Below are positions 34,353-43,173 of a DNA stretch of 64,000 nt, one piece after another. This stretch comes from Phascolarctobacterium_A sp034086985 (GTDB lineage Bacteria; Bacillota; Negativicutes; Acidaminococcales; Acidaminococcaceae): NCBI GenBank assembly GCA_034086985.1, contig JAXDZG010000009.1, forward strand, positions 1 through 64,000, read 5' to 3'. The position numbers and the translations under genes are program-made. Numbering within the stretch: the stretch's first letter is position 1; every line of letters starts with the position of its first letter. Below the pieces are notes generated by a model. It made no database searches. It was not told the origin of the DNA and saw nothing but the letters and a program-made list of their open reading frames with translations.

Positions 34353-35285
34353 TTATTGGTTTTGCCTTTCTACGGATAGGCGAATCTGCACTGTGCGCAC
34401 CTCCGGAAGCACCTTTTCAGGTAAATCCAGCTCCGCTGCCACAGCCGTACTGCCCGCCAGCTTGGATACATCCACCGGCTTGGTATTGATGGCCTTCAGC
34501 TCCTTGAGCAGGGATGGCGGTGCCGTAATGCGCACCTTCTCCGGCAGGATTTCCGTTTTCGTCACGGTCACGCCCTTGGGCAGCTCGCCGCTGACCACCA
34601 GCTTCACCGGAATATCAACAGACAGCATCTGGCTGACCATGGTAGCATGGACCATGACCCGCTCAGGAATAATCTTCATATTGGGAATATCGTAGCCATC
34701 ATCGCTGACAGCAACTAGCTCGCTTTCAGCCTGAAAGTCCCCGGAATGGTCCGTTACGTCGATGGGAGCCACGACCTTATTAACCTTGTCAATGCGATGG
34801 GTTGCCCCGCGCAAGGTAACCTGGGCCGGAGTAATCGTGCTATGACCAATGGTCAAATCGTTGGAAACCGCGCCCACAATGCGAGTAATAACAGGCACCT
34901 TTTTCTCGCTGACGGTGTCCACATAGACGGAAACCTCGCTGGGAACAACCTGCACCACATCACCACTGGCAAAGCTTACCTTCACCGGCACGGTCTGCTG
35001 ACCTTCGGTAACGCTCTTTAAATTTAAGGAAGCGGTAATTCTATTTTCCAAATTATCGCTGACCTTGGTTCTGGTGCCACGCACCTTCACCATGACCTTA
35101 TTGGGCGCATTGAAAACCATCATATTGCTGGGCAAATTCATCTGCTGCAAACGCACCTCCACATTGCGCTCCACAATGGGGTTTTGGTCCGTCATGACAT
35201 AAACCCACAGGCCACAGGCCACCAAAAGGCAAATCACACGGGCTAAAAGATTTTCCTTGCGTATTAAATCCTCGAAGAATTTCAT
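34353..35285 (-). CDS. cdaR: CdaA regulator CdaR (YbbR-domain protein)
   Basis: 310 residues. One N-terminal transmembrane segment (about 15-32), then about four YbbR repeats outside the membrane, rich in beta strands and V-x-V patterns. CdaR binds and modulates the membrane diadenylate cyclase CdaA. It overlaps cdaA by 4 nt. Confidence 0.92.
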   Translation of the reverse strand: MKFFEDLIRKENLLARVICLLVACGLWVYVMTDQNPIVERNVEVRLQQMNLPSNMMVFNAPNKVMVKVRGTRTKVSDNLENRITASLNLKSVTEGQQTVPVKVSFASGDVVQVVPSEVSVYVDTVSEKKVPVITRIVGAVSNDLTIGHSTITPAQVTLRGATHRIDKVNKVVAPIDVTDHSGDFQAESELVAVSDDGYDIPNMKIIPERVMVHATMVSQMLSVDIPVKLVVSGELPKGVTVTKTEILPEKVRITAPPSLLKELKAINTKPVDVSKLAGSTAVAAELDLPEKVLPEVRTVQIRLSVERQNQ

Positions 35286-36121
35286 TTTTTCTCACCGCCC
35301 AACATGCCTTTAATTTTATCCACTAGATTATCCTTGCCGGAATTATGGGGCTGGATAATAGCGTTGCGCAAAATATCCTTCACATCATCCACGGTCAGAT
35401 AACGCATGAGCTCGCCGTTGCGGGCAATGGAAATAGCGCCAGTTTCTTCACTGACCACCAGTACCATGGCGTCGGATTGCTCGGACATACCGATGGCAGC
35501 ACGATGACGGGTGCCCAGCTCCTGGCTCAGGTTGCGGTTTTCGGTAAGGGGCAGCAGACAGCAGGCTGCCACGATACGGTTGCCACGGATAATCACAGCA
35601 CCATCATGCAAAGGAGTGTCCTTGACGAAAATATTTTGGATAAGACCACTAGAAACTACGCCATCAATGGGCACACCGGTTTCAATACGCTCCACAAGGC
35701 CCGTAGCGCGCTCGAAAACCATCAGGGCGCCCACCTTGGATTTGCTCATGACCTTGGTTGCATTGGCCACATCATCCAGCATGGCATCTAATTCCTGCTC
35801 GTCCAGCTCGCTGCCCTTACGAAAGAGCTTGCCACGACCGATTTGCTCCAGGGCACGGCGCAGCTCCGGCTGGAAGACTACGGGCAGGGCTACCATGATC
35901 ACGGTCATGCTCTTTTCCAAAAGCCAGCTGATAACGTGCAGATTCATGGCGCGGCAAATGATCATAAAGCCTACTAAGACTAGCAGACCCTTGACCAGGG
36001 TTGCAGCGCGGGTATTTTTCAGCATTAAATATAAACGATAGAGGAAATAGGCCACTACTACAATATCGATAATATCCAAAATACCGAGGGTAGCAAGTAA
36101 GCCCTGCATTTGTACAATCAT
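35282..36121 (-). CDS. cdaA: Diadenylate cyclase CdaA
   Basis: 279 residues. Three N-terminal membrane helices (about 10-80), then a DAC domain (about 95-265) with the catalytic motifs DGAVIIRGNRIVAA and GTRHRAAIGMSE. It makes c-di-AMP from two ATP, controlling potassium and cell-wall homeostasis. It heads cdaA-cdaR-flavoprotein-glmM, linking c-di-AMP to amino-sugar supply. Confidence 0.96.
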   Translation of the reverse strand: MIVQMQGLLATLGILDIIDIVVVAYFLYRLYLMLKNTRAATLVKGLLVLVGFMIICRAMNLHVISWLLEKSMTVIMVALPVVFQPELRRALEQIGRGKLFRKGSELDEQELDAMLDDVANATKVMSKSKVGALMVFERATGLVERIETGVPIDGVVSSGLIQNIFVKDTPLHDGAVIIRGNRIVAACCLLPLTENRNLSQELGTRHRAAIGMSEQSDAMVLVVSEETGAISIARNGELMRYLTVDDVKDILRNAIIQPHNSGKDNLVDKIKGMLGGEKK

Positions 36122-36174
36122 AAAATTTCACCTACTATCAATATGCGTCTATCTTATAAACAGTTCAGAAGGTA

Positions 36175-37971
36175 TTAGTCCATTTTGAGAATTGCCATGA
36201 ACGCTTCTTGCGGCAGCTCCACACTACCCACCTGCTTCATGCGCTTTTTGCCTTCCTTTTGCTTTTCCAACAGCTTGCGCTTACGGCTGATATCGCCGCC
36301 ATAGCACTTAGCCAGCACGTCCTTGCGCATAGCACGCACATTCTCGCGGGCAATAACCTTGTTGCCGATGGCAGCCTGCACGGGAATTTCGAACATCTGG
36401 CGGGGGATAATGCTGCGCAGCTTTTCTACCAGCTGGCGACCGCGCACCTGGGCGCTTTCCTTATGCACGATGGCGCTCAGGGCGTCCACGGGCTCGCCGT
36501 TGAGCAGAATATCCACCTTCACCAGATTGGAATAACGGTAGCCGCTGAGCTCGTAATCCAGGGAAGCATAGCCACGGGTGGCGGATTTGAGTCTATCAAA
36601 ATAGTCGAAGATAATCTCGCTTAAGGGCAGGGCATAGTGAATCATGACGCGGGTATCGTCAAGATAGGTCATGTTATCGTATTCACCGCGCTTTTCCTGA
36701 CTCAGCTCCATGACAGCGCCCACATAATCCTTGGGCACGATAATGGTGGCATTCACATAGGGCTCCTCCACATGGTCGATGACCGTGGGATCCGGGAAAA
36801 GGGAAGGGTTATCAACCATTTCCACGTCGCCGTTGGTGCGGATTACTTCATAAATAACGTTGGGCGCAGTGGTAATCAAAGCCAGATTATATTCACGCTC
36901 CAGGCGCTCCTTAATAACGTCCATATGCAGCAGGCCCAAGAAGCCGCAGCGGAAGCCAAAGCCCAAGGCGGTAGAGGTCTCAGGCTCGAAGACCAGGGAC
37001 GCATCGTTAAGCTGCAGCTTTTCCAAGGCGTCGCGCAGATTATCATAATCGCTGTTTTCCACAGGATAGAGACCGCAATACACCATGGGTGTGGCCTTGC
37101 GATAGCCGGGCAGAGCCCGCTCTGCGGGACGGTTGGCATCGGTAACGGTGTCGCCTACGCGGGCGTCCCGCACGTTTTTAATGCTGGCGGCGAAGAAGCC
37201 TACTTGGCCCTCCTCCAGCTCCTCCACGTTGACGATGCCAGGCTTAAAGTAGCCTACCTCGGTTACTTCAAACTCGGCGCCGGTGGCCATCATGCGGATT
37301 TTCATGCCCTTTTTGATGCGACCCTCCATGACGCGGATGTAGAGCACCACGCCCTTGTAAGCGTCGAATTTGGAGTCGAATACTAATGCCTTCAGGGGCG
37401 CTTCGCTGTCGCCCTCGGGGGCAGGTATGCGCTCCACGATGGCTTCCAGCACCTCTTCAATGCCCAGGCCGGTCTTGGCGCTGCACAGCACAGCGTCGCT
37501 GGCATCAATGCCGATAACGTCTTCGATTTCCTTTTTCACGTGGTCCGGGTCGGCGCTGGGTAAGTCTATCTTGTTGATAACAGGAATGATCTCTAAATCG
37601 TTGTCCAAGGCCAGGTACACGTTGGCCAAGGTTTGGGCTTCAATGCCCTGGGTAGCGTCGATTACCAGCAAGGCTCCCTCGCAGGCTGCCAAGGCCCGGG
37701 AAACCTCATAGGTAAAGTCCACATGGCCGGGGGTGTCGATAAAATTCAGCATATATTCCTGACCGTCACGGGCCTTGTACATGCTGCGCACGGCCTGAGC
37801 CTTGATGGTGATGCCACGCTCACGCTCTAAATCCATGGAGTCCAGAATCTGTTCCTCCATTTCTCTTTTGCTCAGGGTACCAGTATATTCTATCAATCTG
37901 TCAGCCAGCGTAGATTTGCCATGATCTATATGGGCAATAATAGAAAAGTTGCGGATATTTTTTGCAATCAT
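36175..37971 (-). CDS. lepA: Elongation factor 4 LepA
   Basis: 598 residues. GTPase domain with HIDHGKSTLADRL, DTPGHVDFTYEV and NKIDLPSAD; EF-G-like domains and the LepA-specific C-terminal domain follow (KADVLAKCYGGDISRKRKLL region). It acts on ribosomes under stress and in 30S maturation. It lies divergent from rpsT. Confidence 0.98.
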   Translation of the reverse strand: MIAKNIRNFSIIAHIDHGKSTLADRLIEYTGTLSKREMEEQILDSMDLERERGITIKAQAVRSMYKARDGQEYMLNFIDTPGHVDFTYEVSRALAACEGALLVIDATQGIEAQTLANVYLALDNDLEIIPVINKIDLPSADPDHVKKEIEDVIGIDASDAVLCSAKTGLGIEEVLEAIVERIPAPEGDSEAPLKALVFDSKFDAYKGVVLYIRVMEGRIKKGMKIRMMATGAEFEVTEVGYFKPGIVNVEELEEGQVGFFAASIKNVRDARVGDTVTDANRPAERALPGYRKATPMVYCGLYPVENSDYDNLRDALEKLQLNDASLVFEPETSTALGFGFRCGFLGLLHMDVIKERLEREYNLALITTAPNVIYEVIRTNGDVEMVDNPSLFPDPTVIDHVEEPYVNATIIVPKDYVGAVMELSQEKRGEYDNMTYLDDTRVMIHYALPLSEIIFDYFDRLKSATRGYASLDYELSGYRYSNLVKVDILLNGEPVDALSAIVHKESAQVRGRQLVEKLRSIIPRQMFEIPVQAAIGNKVIARENVRAMRKDVLAKCYGGDISRKRKLLEKQKEGKKRMKQVGSVELPQEAFMAILKMD

Positions 37972-38109
37972 AGTAATGCTCTAAGCTCCTTTTGCAGCAT
38001 AGTTATTTTATCAGTACTAATTATTATACCATCTAGCAGTGAAGCATGTAAATAAGAAAGCGAGCAATCTAGATTTTTCTTGGATAGAGTAAATATTTTT
38101 ACAAACCCC

Positions 38110-38138
38110 TTGCGCTCAGGGCGCGAATATGTTAGAAT
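38110..38138 (+). promoter_or_regulatory. Promoter of rpsT
   Basis: -35 TTGCGC (38110-38115), 17 bp, -10 TAGAAT (38133-38138), about 35 bp before the start codon. Confidence 0.65.
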
Positions 38139-38173
38139 ATTGCAGTACAAGAATTATCAGGAGGTGAAATTCG

Positions 38174-38437
38174 TTGCCGAACATTAAATCTTCCATCCGC
38201 AGTGTAAAGACCGACGCAGAACGTCGTGCAAAGAACGCTCCGGTTAAAGCAGCTGTTCGTAATGCTTCCCGTAAAGTAGTTGCTCTGACTGAAACCGCAG
38301 CTAAAGAAGACGCTCAAGCTACTCTGGCTGTTGCTTCCGGTTTGCTCGATAAAGCAGCTCGCAAAGGCATTATCCACAAGAATGCTGCAGCTCGCAAAAA
38401 ATCCAGACTTGCAAAAAAAGTAAATGCTATGGCTTAA
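38174..38437 (+). CDS. rpsT: 30S ribosomal protein S20
   Basis: 87 residues, basic and helical: PNIKSSIRSVKTDAERRAKN, ending KSRLAKKVNAMA. The start codon is TTG, seven bases after GGAGGTG. A UUG start is also used by rpsT in E. coli, where it limits translation and permits autoregulation. It is monocistronic, with its own promoter and terminator. Confidence 0.97.
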   Translation: MPNIKSSIRSVKTDAERRAKNAPVKAAVRNASRKVVALTETAAKEDAQATLAVASGLLDKAARKGIIHKNAAARKKSRLAKKVNAMA

Positions 38438-38469
38438 TCCACGTAGCTAACGTGACTTTTACAAGACTG

Positions 38470-38495
38470 ACCTGCTCTTCGGAGCAGGTTTTTTT
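38470..38495 (+). terminator. Terminator of rpsT
   Basis: CCTGCTC-TTCG-GAGCAGG followed by TTTTTTTG: seven-pair stem, very stable UUCG loop and uridine run, about 33 nt after the stop. Confidence 0.93.
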
Positions 38496-38544
38496 GTTTT
38501 ATAATTTAAGAGATTAAGCTATAGCATTTATATTTTTTATTTTA

Positions 38545-39717
38545 TTATTCTTCGCTCTTTTCTCTCGCCTTTTGTCTTTGGTATTCCTTGCGGGAGATCC
38601 AGGTGAAGAATTTTTCTTTTTTGGCAGCCAGTCTAGCGGCGGTCATTGCTTTATTAACTTCCTTTAAATGGGCAGCCATTTCTTCACGATTTGCTTCCTT
38701 AAAGATAGTTTCACGCTTGGGCAGGACGCTGATGAAACGCTCCTCTCCCCGCTGCTTGACGCTGACGAGCAGGGGTGTGCCCGCTGGCAGGCTGCGCACT
38801 GCTTTATTGGCATAGCTGGCCATGAGGGACGCAGCCTCGGCTACCACAGCCTCATCCCAAGGCTTTTCGCTACGGCCTAAGGCTAAGGGACCCATGTAGT
38901 CCGCCAGCTCCAGCACAATATCGCTGTCCTTGGCGCAGCTTTCTAAGAGCTGGGCCTGCTCCAGTGTCTTGTTAATAGCCAAGATGCAGCCTTTATAATG
39001 GAAGAAACGACCGGCCTTGGCCAGCAAAAAGTCTTCCCCAGTTGGGTGCTCCAGCTCGTGGAAGATGGTCCAGATGCGCACGCTGCTCTTGGGCTCGGTC
39101 AGGATGCAGCCACCGCCGGAGGAGGGCACTTCCTTGAAGCCATAGCTTTGAGCCAGCTGCAGCTGGTCGAGGCGACCACGTCCATAGATGCCTAGGAGCT
39201 TGCTGCGGTCCACCAGACCGCTTTTTTCAACTTCGGTGGGCTCCAGCTTTAGGGCTGTGAGGGGGCGTAGCAGGATGCCCTTGGCTTTAGCGTCACGATG
39301 AACTATATTCATAGCATCCGGTCTTTGGCTCATAGGCCTTTGCCACAGTACTTCTCCGGAGATGATGAATTTGGCATGCAGGGCTTCCATGATTTCTCTG
39401 GCCTTGGTAGCCATGAGGGTGTGGCAGTCGGTGCAGGGGTTCAAATCGGAGCCAAAGCCGTTTTTCGGGCCCTTTTGGATGAGCTCAATGATTTCCTCAG
39501 AGATATCTACAGCTCTGACCTCTACTCCGTACAGCTCCCGCCATTTAGCAATGGACTGGGGCTCGCCAAAGAAGGGGGATACGAAGTGCAGTCCTAAAAC
39601 CCTTAGCCCTTGGTCCATAATTACCCGCATGGCGAGGATGCTGTCTAGGCCGCCGCTGAACAGCGCCACCGCATCATATTTGTCTATATATTCCTCGTGC
39701 TCAAATAATAGCTTCAT
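38545..39717 (-). CDS. PP-loop ATPase, probable tRNA-thiolation-like enzyme
   Basis: About 390 residues. The PP-loop is FSGGLDS (about 20 residues in), and PCTDCH is the sort of Cys pair seen in MnmA/ThiI-like sulfur transferases. The C-terminal part resembles the small NFACT-like/DUF814 domain, with ISVLPKR and a basic tail ending RKEYQRQKAREKSEE. It adenylates an RNA or small molecule; the substrate is not known. Several starts are possible (ATG 39717, 39726; open to 39777). It lies downstream of an XRE regulator gene and may be cotranscribed with it. Confidence 0.75.
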   Translation of the reverse strand: MKLLFEHEEYIDKYDAVALFSGGLDSILAMRVIMDQGLRVLGLHFVSPFFGEPQSIAKWRELYGVEVRAVDISEEIIELIQKGPKNGFGSDLNPCTDCHTLMATKAREIMEALHAKFIISGEVLWQRPMSQRPDAMNIVHRDAKAKGILLRPLTALKLEPTEVEKSGLVDRSKLLGIYGRGRLDQLQLAQSYGFKEVPSSGGGCILTEPKSSVRIWTIFHELEHPTGEDFLLAKAGRFFHYKGCILAINKTLEQAQLLESCAKDSDIVLELADYMGPLALGRSEKPWDEAVVAEAASLMASYANKAVRSLPAGTPLLVSVKQRGEERFISVLPKRETIFKEANREEMAAHLKEVNKAMTAARLAAKKEKFFTWISRKEYQRQKAREKSEE

Positions 39718-39807
39718 TTGCTCCATCCTAGAAAATGTATTTGCCAAAATTATAGCATTTGCCTTTTCCCTACGCAAGCTGTTTTTGCTGGTGGAGCTGT
39801 GTTCCGC

Positions 39808-40158
39808 TTATTTGGCCAAGCCGCTTTTTTTACCCTTGATAATGGTAAAGGCTTCGATGAGGTCGGACAACGTTACGGCTTGGTCCCCTGCTAGAGCGTC
39901 TTCGTTAGGCACGTCTCCCTCGCCCTCGGCTCCTGTTTTCGGATAGTCCAAATCTACGAAAAAGTCGGCCATTTTCACTCCGAAAAGGTCCCTCAAGGCC
40001 ATGAGGTTTTCCATGGTTACGTGGCTGCGGCCTGTTTCGATGTTGCTCATGTGGGACTGGGCTACGCCTATGGCTTCCGCCGCTTTGCTTTGGCTCAGGC
40101 CTGACTTCATGCGGATTTCTTTAATTCTTTGACCTATTAAATAATGCTTGTCTTGCAT
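39808..40158 (-). CDS. XRE-family helix-turn-helix regulator
   Basis: 116 residues. N-terminal HTH (about 8-65): IKEIRMKSGLSQSKAAEAIG, then HMSNIETGRSHVTMENLMAL. The tail (about 75-116) is acidic and unlike known sensor domains. It stands next to the PP-loop ATPase and marks the start of the accessory region. TGACGG direct repeats at 40217 and 40227 upstream could be its own operator. Confidence 0.85.
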   Translation of the reverse strand: MQDKHYLIGQRIKEIRMKSGLSQSKAAEAIGVAQSHMSNIETGRSHVTMENLMALRDLFGVKMADFFVDLDYPKTGAEGEGDVPNEDALAGDQAVTLSDLIEAFTIIKGKKSGLAK

Positions 40159-40248
40159 TTGCTTGCCCTCCTCTAGGTGCGTCTTTCTATAGTAATCCTA
40201 AGAATAAGAACAAAAATGACGGTTCTGACGGAAATGACTGGTTTTCAT

Positions 40249-40312
40249 TTTAAAGAGCCTTAGTTATGATGCTCCTGCCCCCAAACGCAGCAGGAAACAA
40301 TTGTTCTATATA
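40249..40312. repeat. Direct repeat flanking the defence island, left copy
   Basis: Closely resembles 45569-45633 in the same orientation. Shared blocks include AGCCTTAG, TATGAT, CTCCT, AAACGC, GCAGGAAACA and TGTTCTAT. It has a hairpin (CCTGC / GCAGG here). Both copies flank the block with DinJ-YafQ, Kiwa and PARIS. CACAGCTCCAGCAT also occurs beside both copies (40341 and 45556). Confidence 0.65.
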
Positions 40313-40364
40313 AAGTTTAACGTTTCTGTATTAAAACACCCACAGCTCCAGCATCTCTAAATAC

Positions 40365-40469
40365 TCATTCCACGCTAGAGAAATCAAAGCTTGCTTTATA
40401 GTATGCATTTGTATCTACTATGACCTTTGTAACTCTATTAAATTTATCAAGATCTTCAATTGTGTACAT
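40365..40469 (-). pseudogene. Truncated PIN-like toxin fragment
   Basis: A 34-codon frame with a good ribosome site (GAGGAG) encodes MYTIEDLDKFNRVTKV, then IVDTNAYYKASFDFSSVE. The VIVDTNAYY part resembles the first strand and first catalytic Asp of PIN-domain ribonucleases. A full PIN protein has about 130 residues, so this is probably a decayed VapC-type toxin gene. The assignment rests on one motif. Confidence 0.4.
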
Positions 40470-40519
40470 ACAATCTCCTCATTCATGGGCAAAACAGTCT
40501 GTTATTAAGTGCAAAAGCA

Positions 40520-40548
40520 TTGCAATTACTGTGCAATTGAAGTATAAT
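40520..40548 (+). promoter_or_regulatory. Promoter of dinJ-yafQ
   Basis: -35 TTGCAA (40520-40525), 17 bp, consensus -10 TATAAT (40543-40548). GCAATT occurs twice, around the -35 and in the spacer, and may be the antitoxin operator. Confidence 0.75.
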
Positions 40549-40570
40549 ATACTTGAAAGGAGTTGATGTT

Positions 40571-40843
40571 ATGTCTACTACTAATGTTACTATCCGACTC
40601 GATAGCCAGCTTAAGTCCCAGGCAGAAGCATTATTTTCTGAATTAGGGCTCAATCTTTCCACTGCTTTTGGTATCTTTCTACGCCAATCCTTAAGGGAAG
40701 GTCGCATACCTTTTACTATTTCTCTAAACAAGCCTAATCAAGAAACCATAGCTGCATTACTAGAGGCAGAGAGGATAGCTAAAGATCCCTCTGTAAAAGC
40801 CTATACTGATCTAGACGAGCTGTTTGCTGATTTGAAAAAATGA
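40571..40843 (+). CDS. RelB/DinJ-family antitoxin
   Basis: 90 residues. N-terminal ribbon-helix-helix (STTNVTIRLDSQLKSQAEAL, then GLNLSTAFGIFLRQSL) for DNA binding, and a C-terminal toxin-binding tail ending DLDELFADLKK. It neutralises the YafQ-type toxin and represses the operon. The ATG at 40571 follows AAAGGAG; the frame is open to 40553. It overlaps the toxin gene by 4 nt. Confidence 0.93.
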   Translation: MSTTNVTIRLDSQLKSQAEALFSELGLNLSTAFGIFLRQSLREGRIPFTISLNKPNQETIAALLEAERIAKDPSVKAYTDLDELFADLKK

Positions 40844-41118
40844 GTAGACTAGGTGTTAAGGTAACCAGTAGATTTAAAAAGGACTATAAGGCAGCCATTA
40901 AAAGAGGTTTAGATATTTCTCTTCTAGAAGCTATTATCGAGAAATTAGCAAATCAGGAACCTCTTCCTCCTGAAAATAGGGACCATCAACTTAGTGGCAA
41001 TTGGGCTAACTTTAGGGAATGCCATATCCTTTCTGATTGGTTACTGGTATACAGAGTGGAACATGACGTGCTAGTTTTGACTTTAGCAAGAACTGGCACC
41101 CATAGCGATATATTTTAG
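40840..41118 (+). CDS. YafQ-family mRNA interferase toxin
   Basis: 92 residues. RelE/ParE fold. The family signature is clear: RDHQLSGNW, RECHILSDWLLVYRV and TGTHSDIF at the C terminus. The two His residues and the C-terminal Phe correspond to YafQ active-site positions. It cleaves mRNA on the ribosome. ATGA overlap with the antitoxin gene gives coupled translation. CTCC-CCGCAAG-GGGAG and a T run just after the stop form a terminator (about 41130-41155). Confidence 0.93.
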   Translation: MSRLGVKVTSRFKKDYKAAIKRGLDISLLEAIIEKLANQEPLPPENRDHQLSGNWANFRECHILSDWLLVYRVEHDVLVLTLARTGTHSDIF

Positions 41119-41415
41119 TTTTTATTTATCACTCCCCGCAAGGGGAGTTTTTTATTTTCTTTAACACACTTTACCCCGTATAAGGCACCGTATGTTCTTT
41201 TCTCTACTTATTTCAAATATTAGTACTTATGTTAATGCGCTGTAACTTTGTAGCATTTTGCTTCTATAACCTTGTATTTTCTCTATATATTGCAACTCTA
41301 TTCTTGTTCTATCCTTATTTTTTAGTATATCAGTCCTGAAATTTTATCAATAACTCCACGTTACCGAAAAGAAAGTTTGTCTACTGGGTGCGGCATTTAG
41401 AATAATTTCGTAGCA
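41119..41415. other. AT-rich convergent intergenic region
   Basis: Contains the yafQ terminator hairpin near 41130-41155. The rest is AT-rich, between the 3' ends of yafQ and kwaB, and I see no gene, repeat or promoter in it. Confidence 0.6.
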
Positions 41416-42387
41416 TTAAATAGCTTTCTTAACGTCCGTATCGTATTCCTGTCCAGAAATCTCAGACTTGGTAAATCGCTCAACAAGCAAATCAATTAAA
41501 TTATCTACATCCTTATAGTTATTAATCACTATCTTATTATCATTAAATGTAAATACATCCTTCCATCTATCCACTTCTTTTAATTTTTTAAATAGGCTGT
41601 CCTTATCCATTCTAATAACTGGATACTGTTGTATCTGCATCATTTTTCTGGCATACCTTTTTTCTGTTCTTCCCACATATTTCTTTAATTTTTGATCATC
41701 ATTAACTAGCTCGGCAGTAACAATAGCGTTCACAGCACTCATCCCGGAAGATCTAATGAATTCTTCAAATCCATAGCTTCTTTCTAGCAGGCCTATGTTG
41801 TCGGTTATGATGTCACCATTTAAAATCAGAATATCAATTCTGTCGGTAATGATAAACAATTGCTTTTTAAACTCTACAAAAGCATCCTTTTCATTTCTAC
41901 ACTTATCGAAAATAGTCTGTAAGAATCCACCCTTTCTATTAGGAATAGTAAAGTTAGAGAAGTTCTGATAAGCCCAAAGAGATTGAATTTCGCCCTCTAT
42001 TGCACACTTAAAGCAGAATACTATACCTTCTGCTTTATTAGTAAGATCGACAGAAAATGCTTCCTCTATGCTATCATCCAAAAACGCAAACGGCCTATAC
42101 TCATTAGTTTGAGGTATGACATACATATTTTTTTGCCTATTAGCTATATCAAAGGCTGAAGCATATATAGACTCATCATTACAAAACTTATAGGTAATAG
42201 AGGAAATGACCTTTTGACACACTTTATCTCGAAAGCTCTTTCCATCAATTTTTTCATTATCTAAAATGAATTTTCTCAAGTATCTTACTGAATTATCCTC
42301 TTTATCTCTGCATACTACATAGGCTTCAAATCCAAATTGACTGTTCATGATAGATTTAATACAAGAAATTACTTCATCTTTCAGCAT
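41416..42387 (-). CDS. kwaB: Kiwa defence protein KwaB (DUF4868)
   Basis: 323 residues, soluble. The mid and C-terminal parts (about 95-310) match the DUF4868 layout, including FAFLDDS, LFIITDRIDILILNGD and a long C-terminal helical region with RTEKRYARKM. In Kiwa, KwaB is the DNA-binding effector that acts on phage late transcription and replication, working with membrane KwaA. Its AAAGGAG ribosome site lies in the last codons of kwaA, 3 nt before the gap. AT-rich codon use sets it apart from core genes. Identification is from memory of the family. Confidence 0.8.
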   Translation of the reverse strand: MLKDEVISCIKSIMNSQFGFEAYVVCRDKEDNSVRYLRKFILDNEKIDGKSFRDKVCQKVISSITYKFCNDESIYASAFDIANRQKNMYVIPQTNEYRPFAFLDDSIEEAFSVDLTNKAEGIVFCFKCAIEGEIQSLWAYQNFSNFTIPNRKGGFLQTIFDKCRNEKDAFVEFKKQLFIITDRIDILILNGDIITDNIGLLERSYGFEEFIRSSGMSAVNAIVTAELVNDDQKLKKYVGRTEKRYARKMMQIQQYPVIRMDKDSLFKKLKEVDRWKDVFTFNDNKIVINNYKDVDNLIDLLVERFTKSEISGQEYDTDVKKAI

Positions 42388-42390
42388 TTT

Positions 42391-43047
42391 TTACTCCTTT
42401 GCAGCAGCACGAACGGTATCTGATATATTCTCTTTGAAAACAATAAAGACACCATCAGATATATATTTCCATTTTATAACTGTACCATTTGTCAAATTCT
42501 CTTTAGACACTCCTATAAATTCTTTGCCTTGTAACCGACTATTATCTGTACAATCGAAGGTGAACTTGAATATTTCATAACCTAAAATAACTAGTATTGG
42601 GTTCTGGTAATACAAGTTTGTCTTATACATTAGCAAAAAAATGATACCAATAATAAGAGTAAATACAAGCATGTCACGAAAAGTCTCCACTTTATCGCTG
42701 GACAAAGGCATTATATAAGTAACAAAAAAGTTGATGCTTACATCATTACAGTTTTGTACATTCGCTATTAACTCCCCATGGCTCTTATAGTCCCTGTTCT
42801 GGCTGTCATTAAAGCTCCTGTATGAAATAAATCCATACGATAATACCAAAAAGCAAATAAAACTGAATAAAAAATTAGGGAGTAATTTCACCAGTAATGA
42901 ACTCTCAATCGCTGATTTATGATTTTGAAAAAGACCACATAACAATTCTAAGAATGTGTTATCATAGTTTTTAACAAATAGTATTAAGAAAAGAGGAGCA
43001 AACGATTGCACTATTAGTCCAATTTTCATCTTCTTATCAGCAATCAT
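42391..43047 (-). CDS. kwaA: Kiwa defence membrane protein KwaA
   Basis: About 218 residues. Four likely membrane helices: about 10-26 (SFAPLFLILFV), 55-78 (LLPNFLFSFICFLVLSYGF), 105-118 and 128-160 (LVFTLIIGIIFLLMY). The N-terminal SFAPLFLILF pattern is seen in KwaA. In the published model KwaA senses phage at the membrane and recruits KwaB. ATG 43047 has AAGG at a good distance; ATG 43056 is also possible. It immediately precedes kwaB. Confidence 0.78.
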   Translation of the reverse strand: MIADKKMKIGLIVQSFAPLFLILFVKNYDNTFLELLCGLFQNHKSAIESSLLVKLLPNFLFSFICFLVLSYGFISYRSFNDSQNRDYKSHGELIANVQNCNDVSINFFVTYIMPLSSDKVETFRDMLVFTLIIGIIFLLMYKTNLYYQNPILVILGYEIFKFTFDCTDNSRLQGKEFIGVSKENLTNGTVIKWKYISDGVFIVFKENISDTVRAAAKE

Positions 43048-43173
43048 CTTGACCATCCTTCATTAAAACTATCACATTACAACTGAAGCACATCAGTTTC
43101 ATTAAATCTTTGGCCCTCTGTACCAATAGCATCACTATAAAATAGACTAATTAAATCTATACAACTCTTTCTA

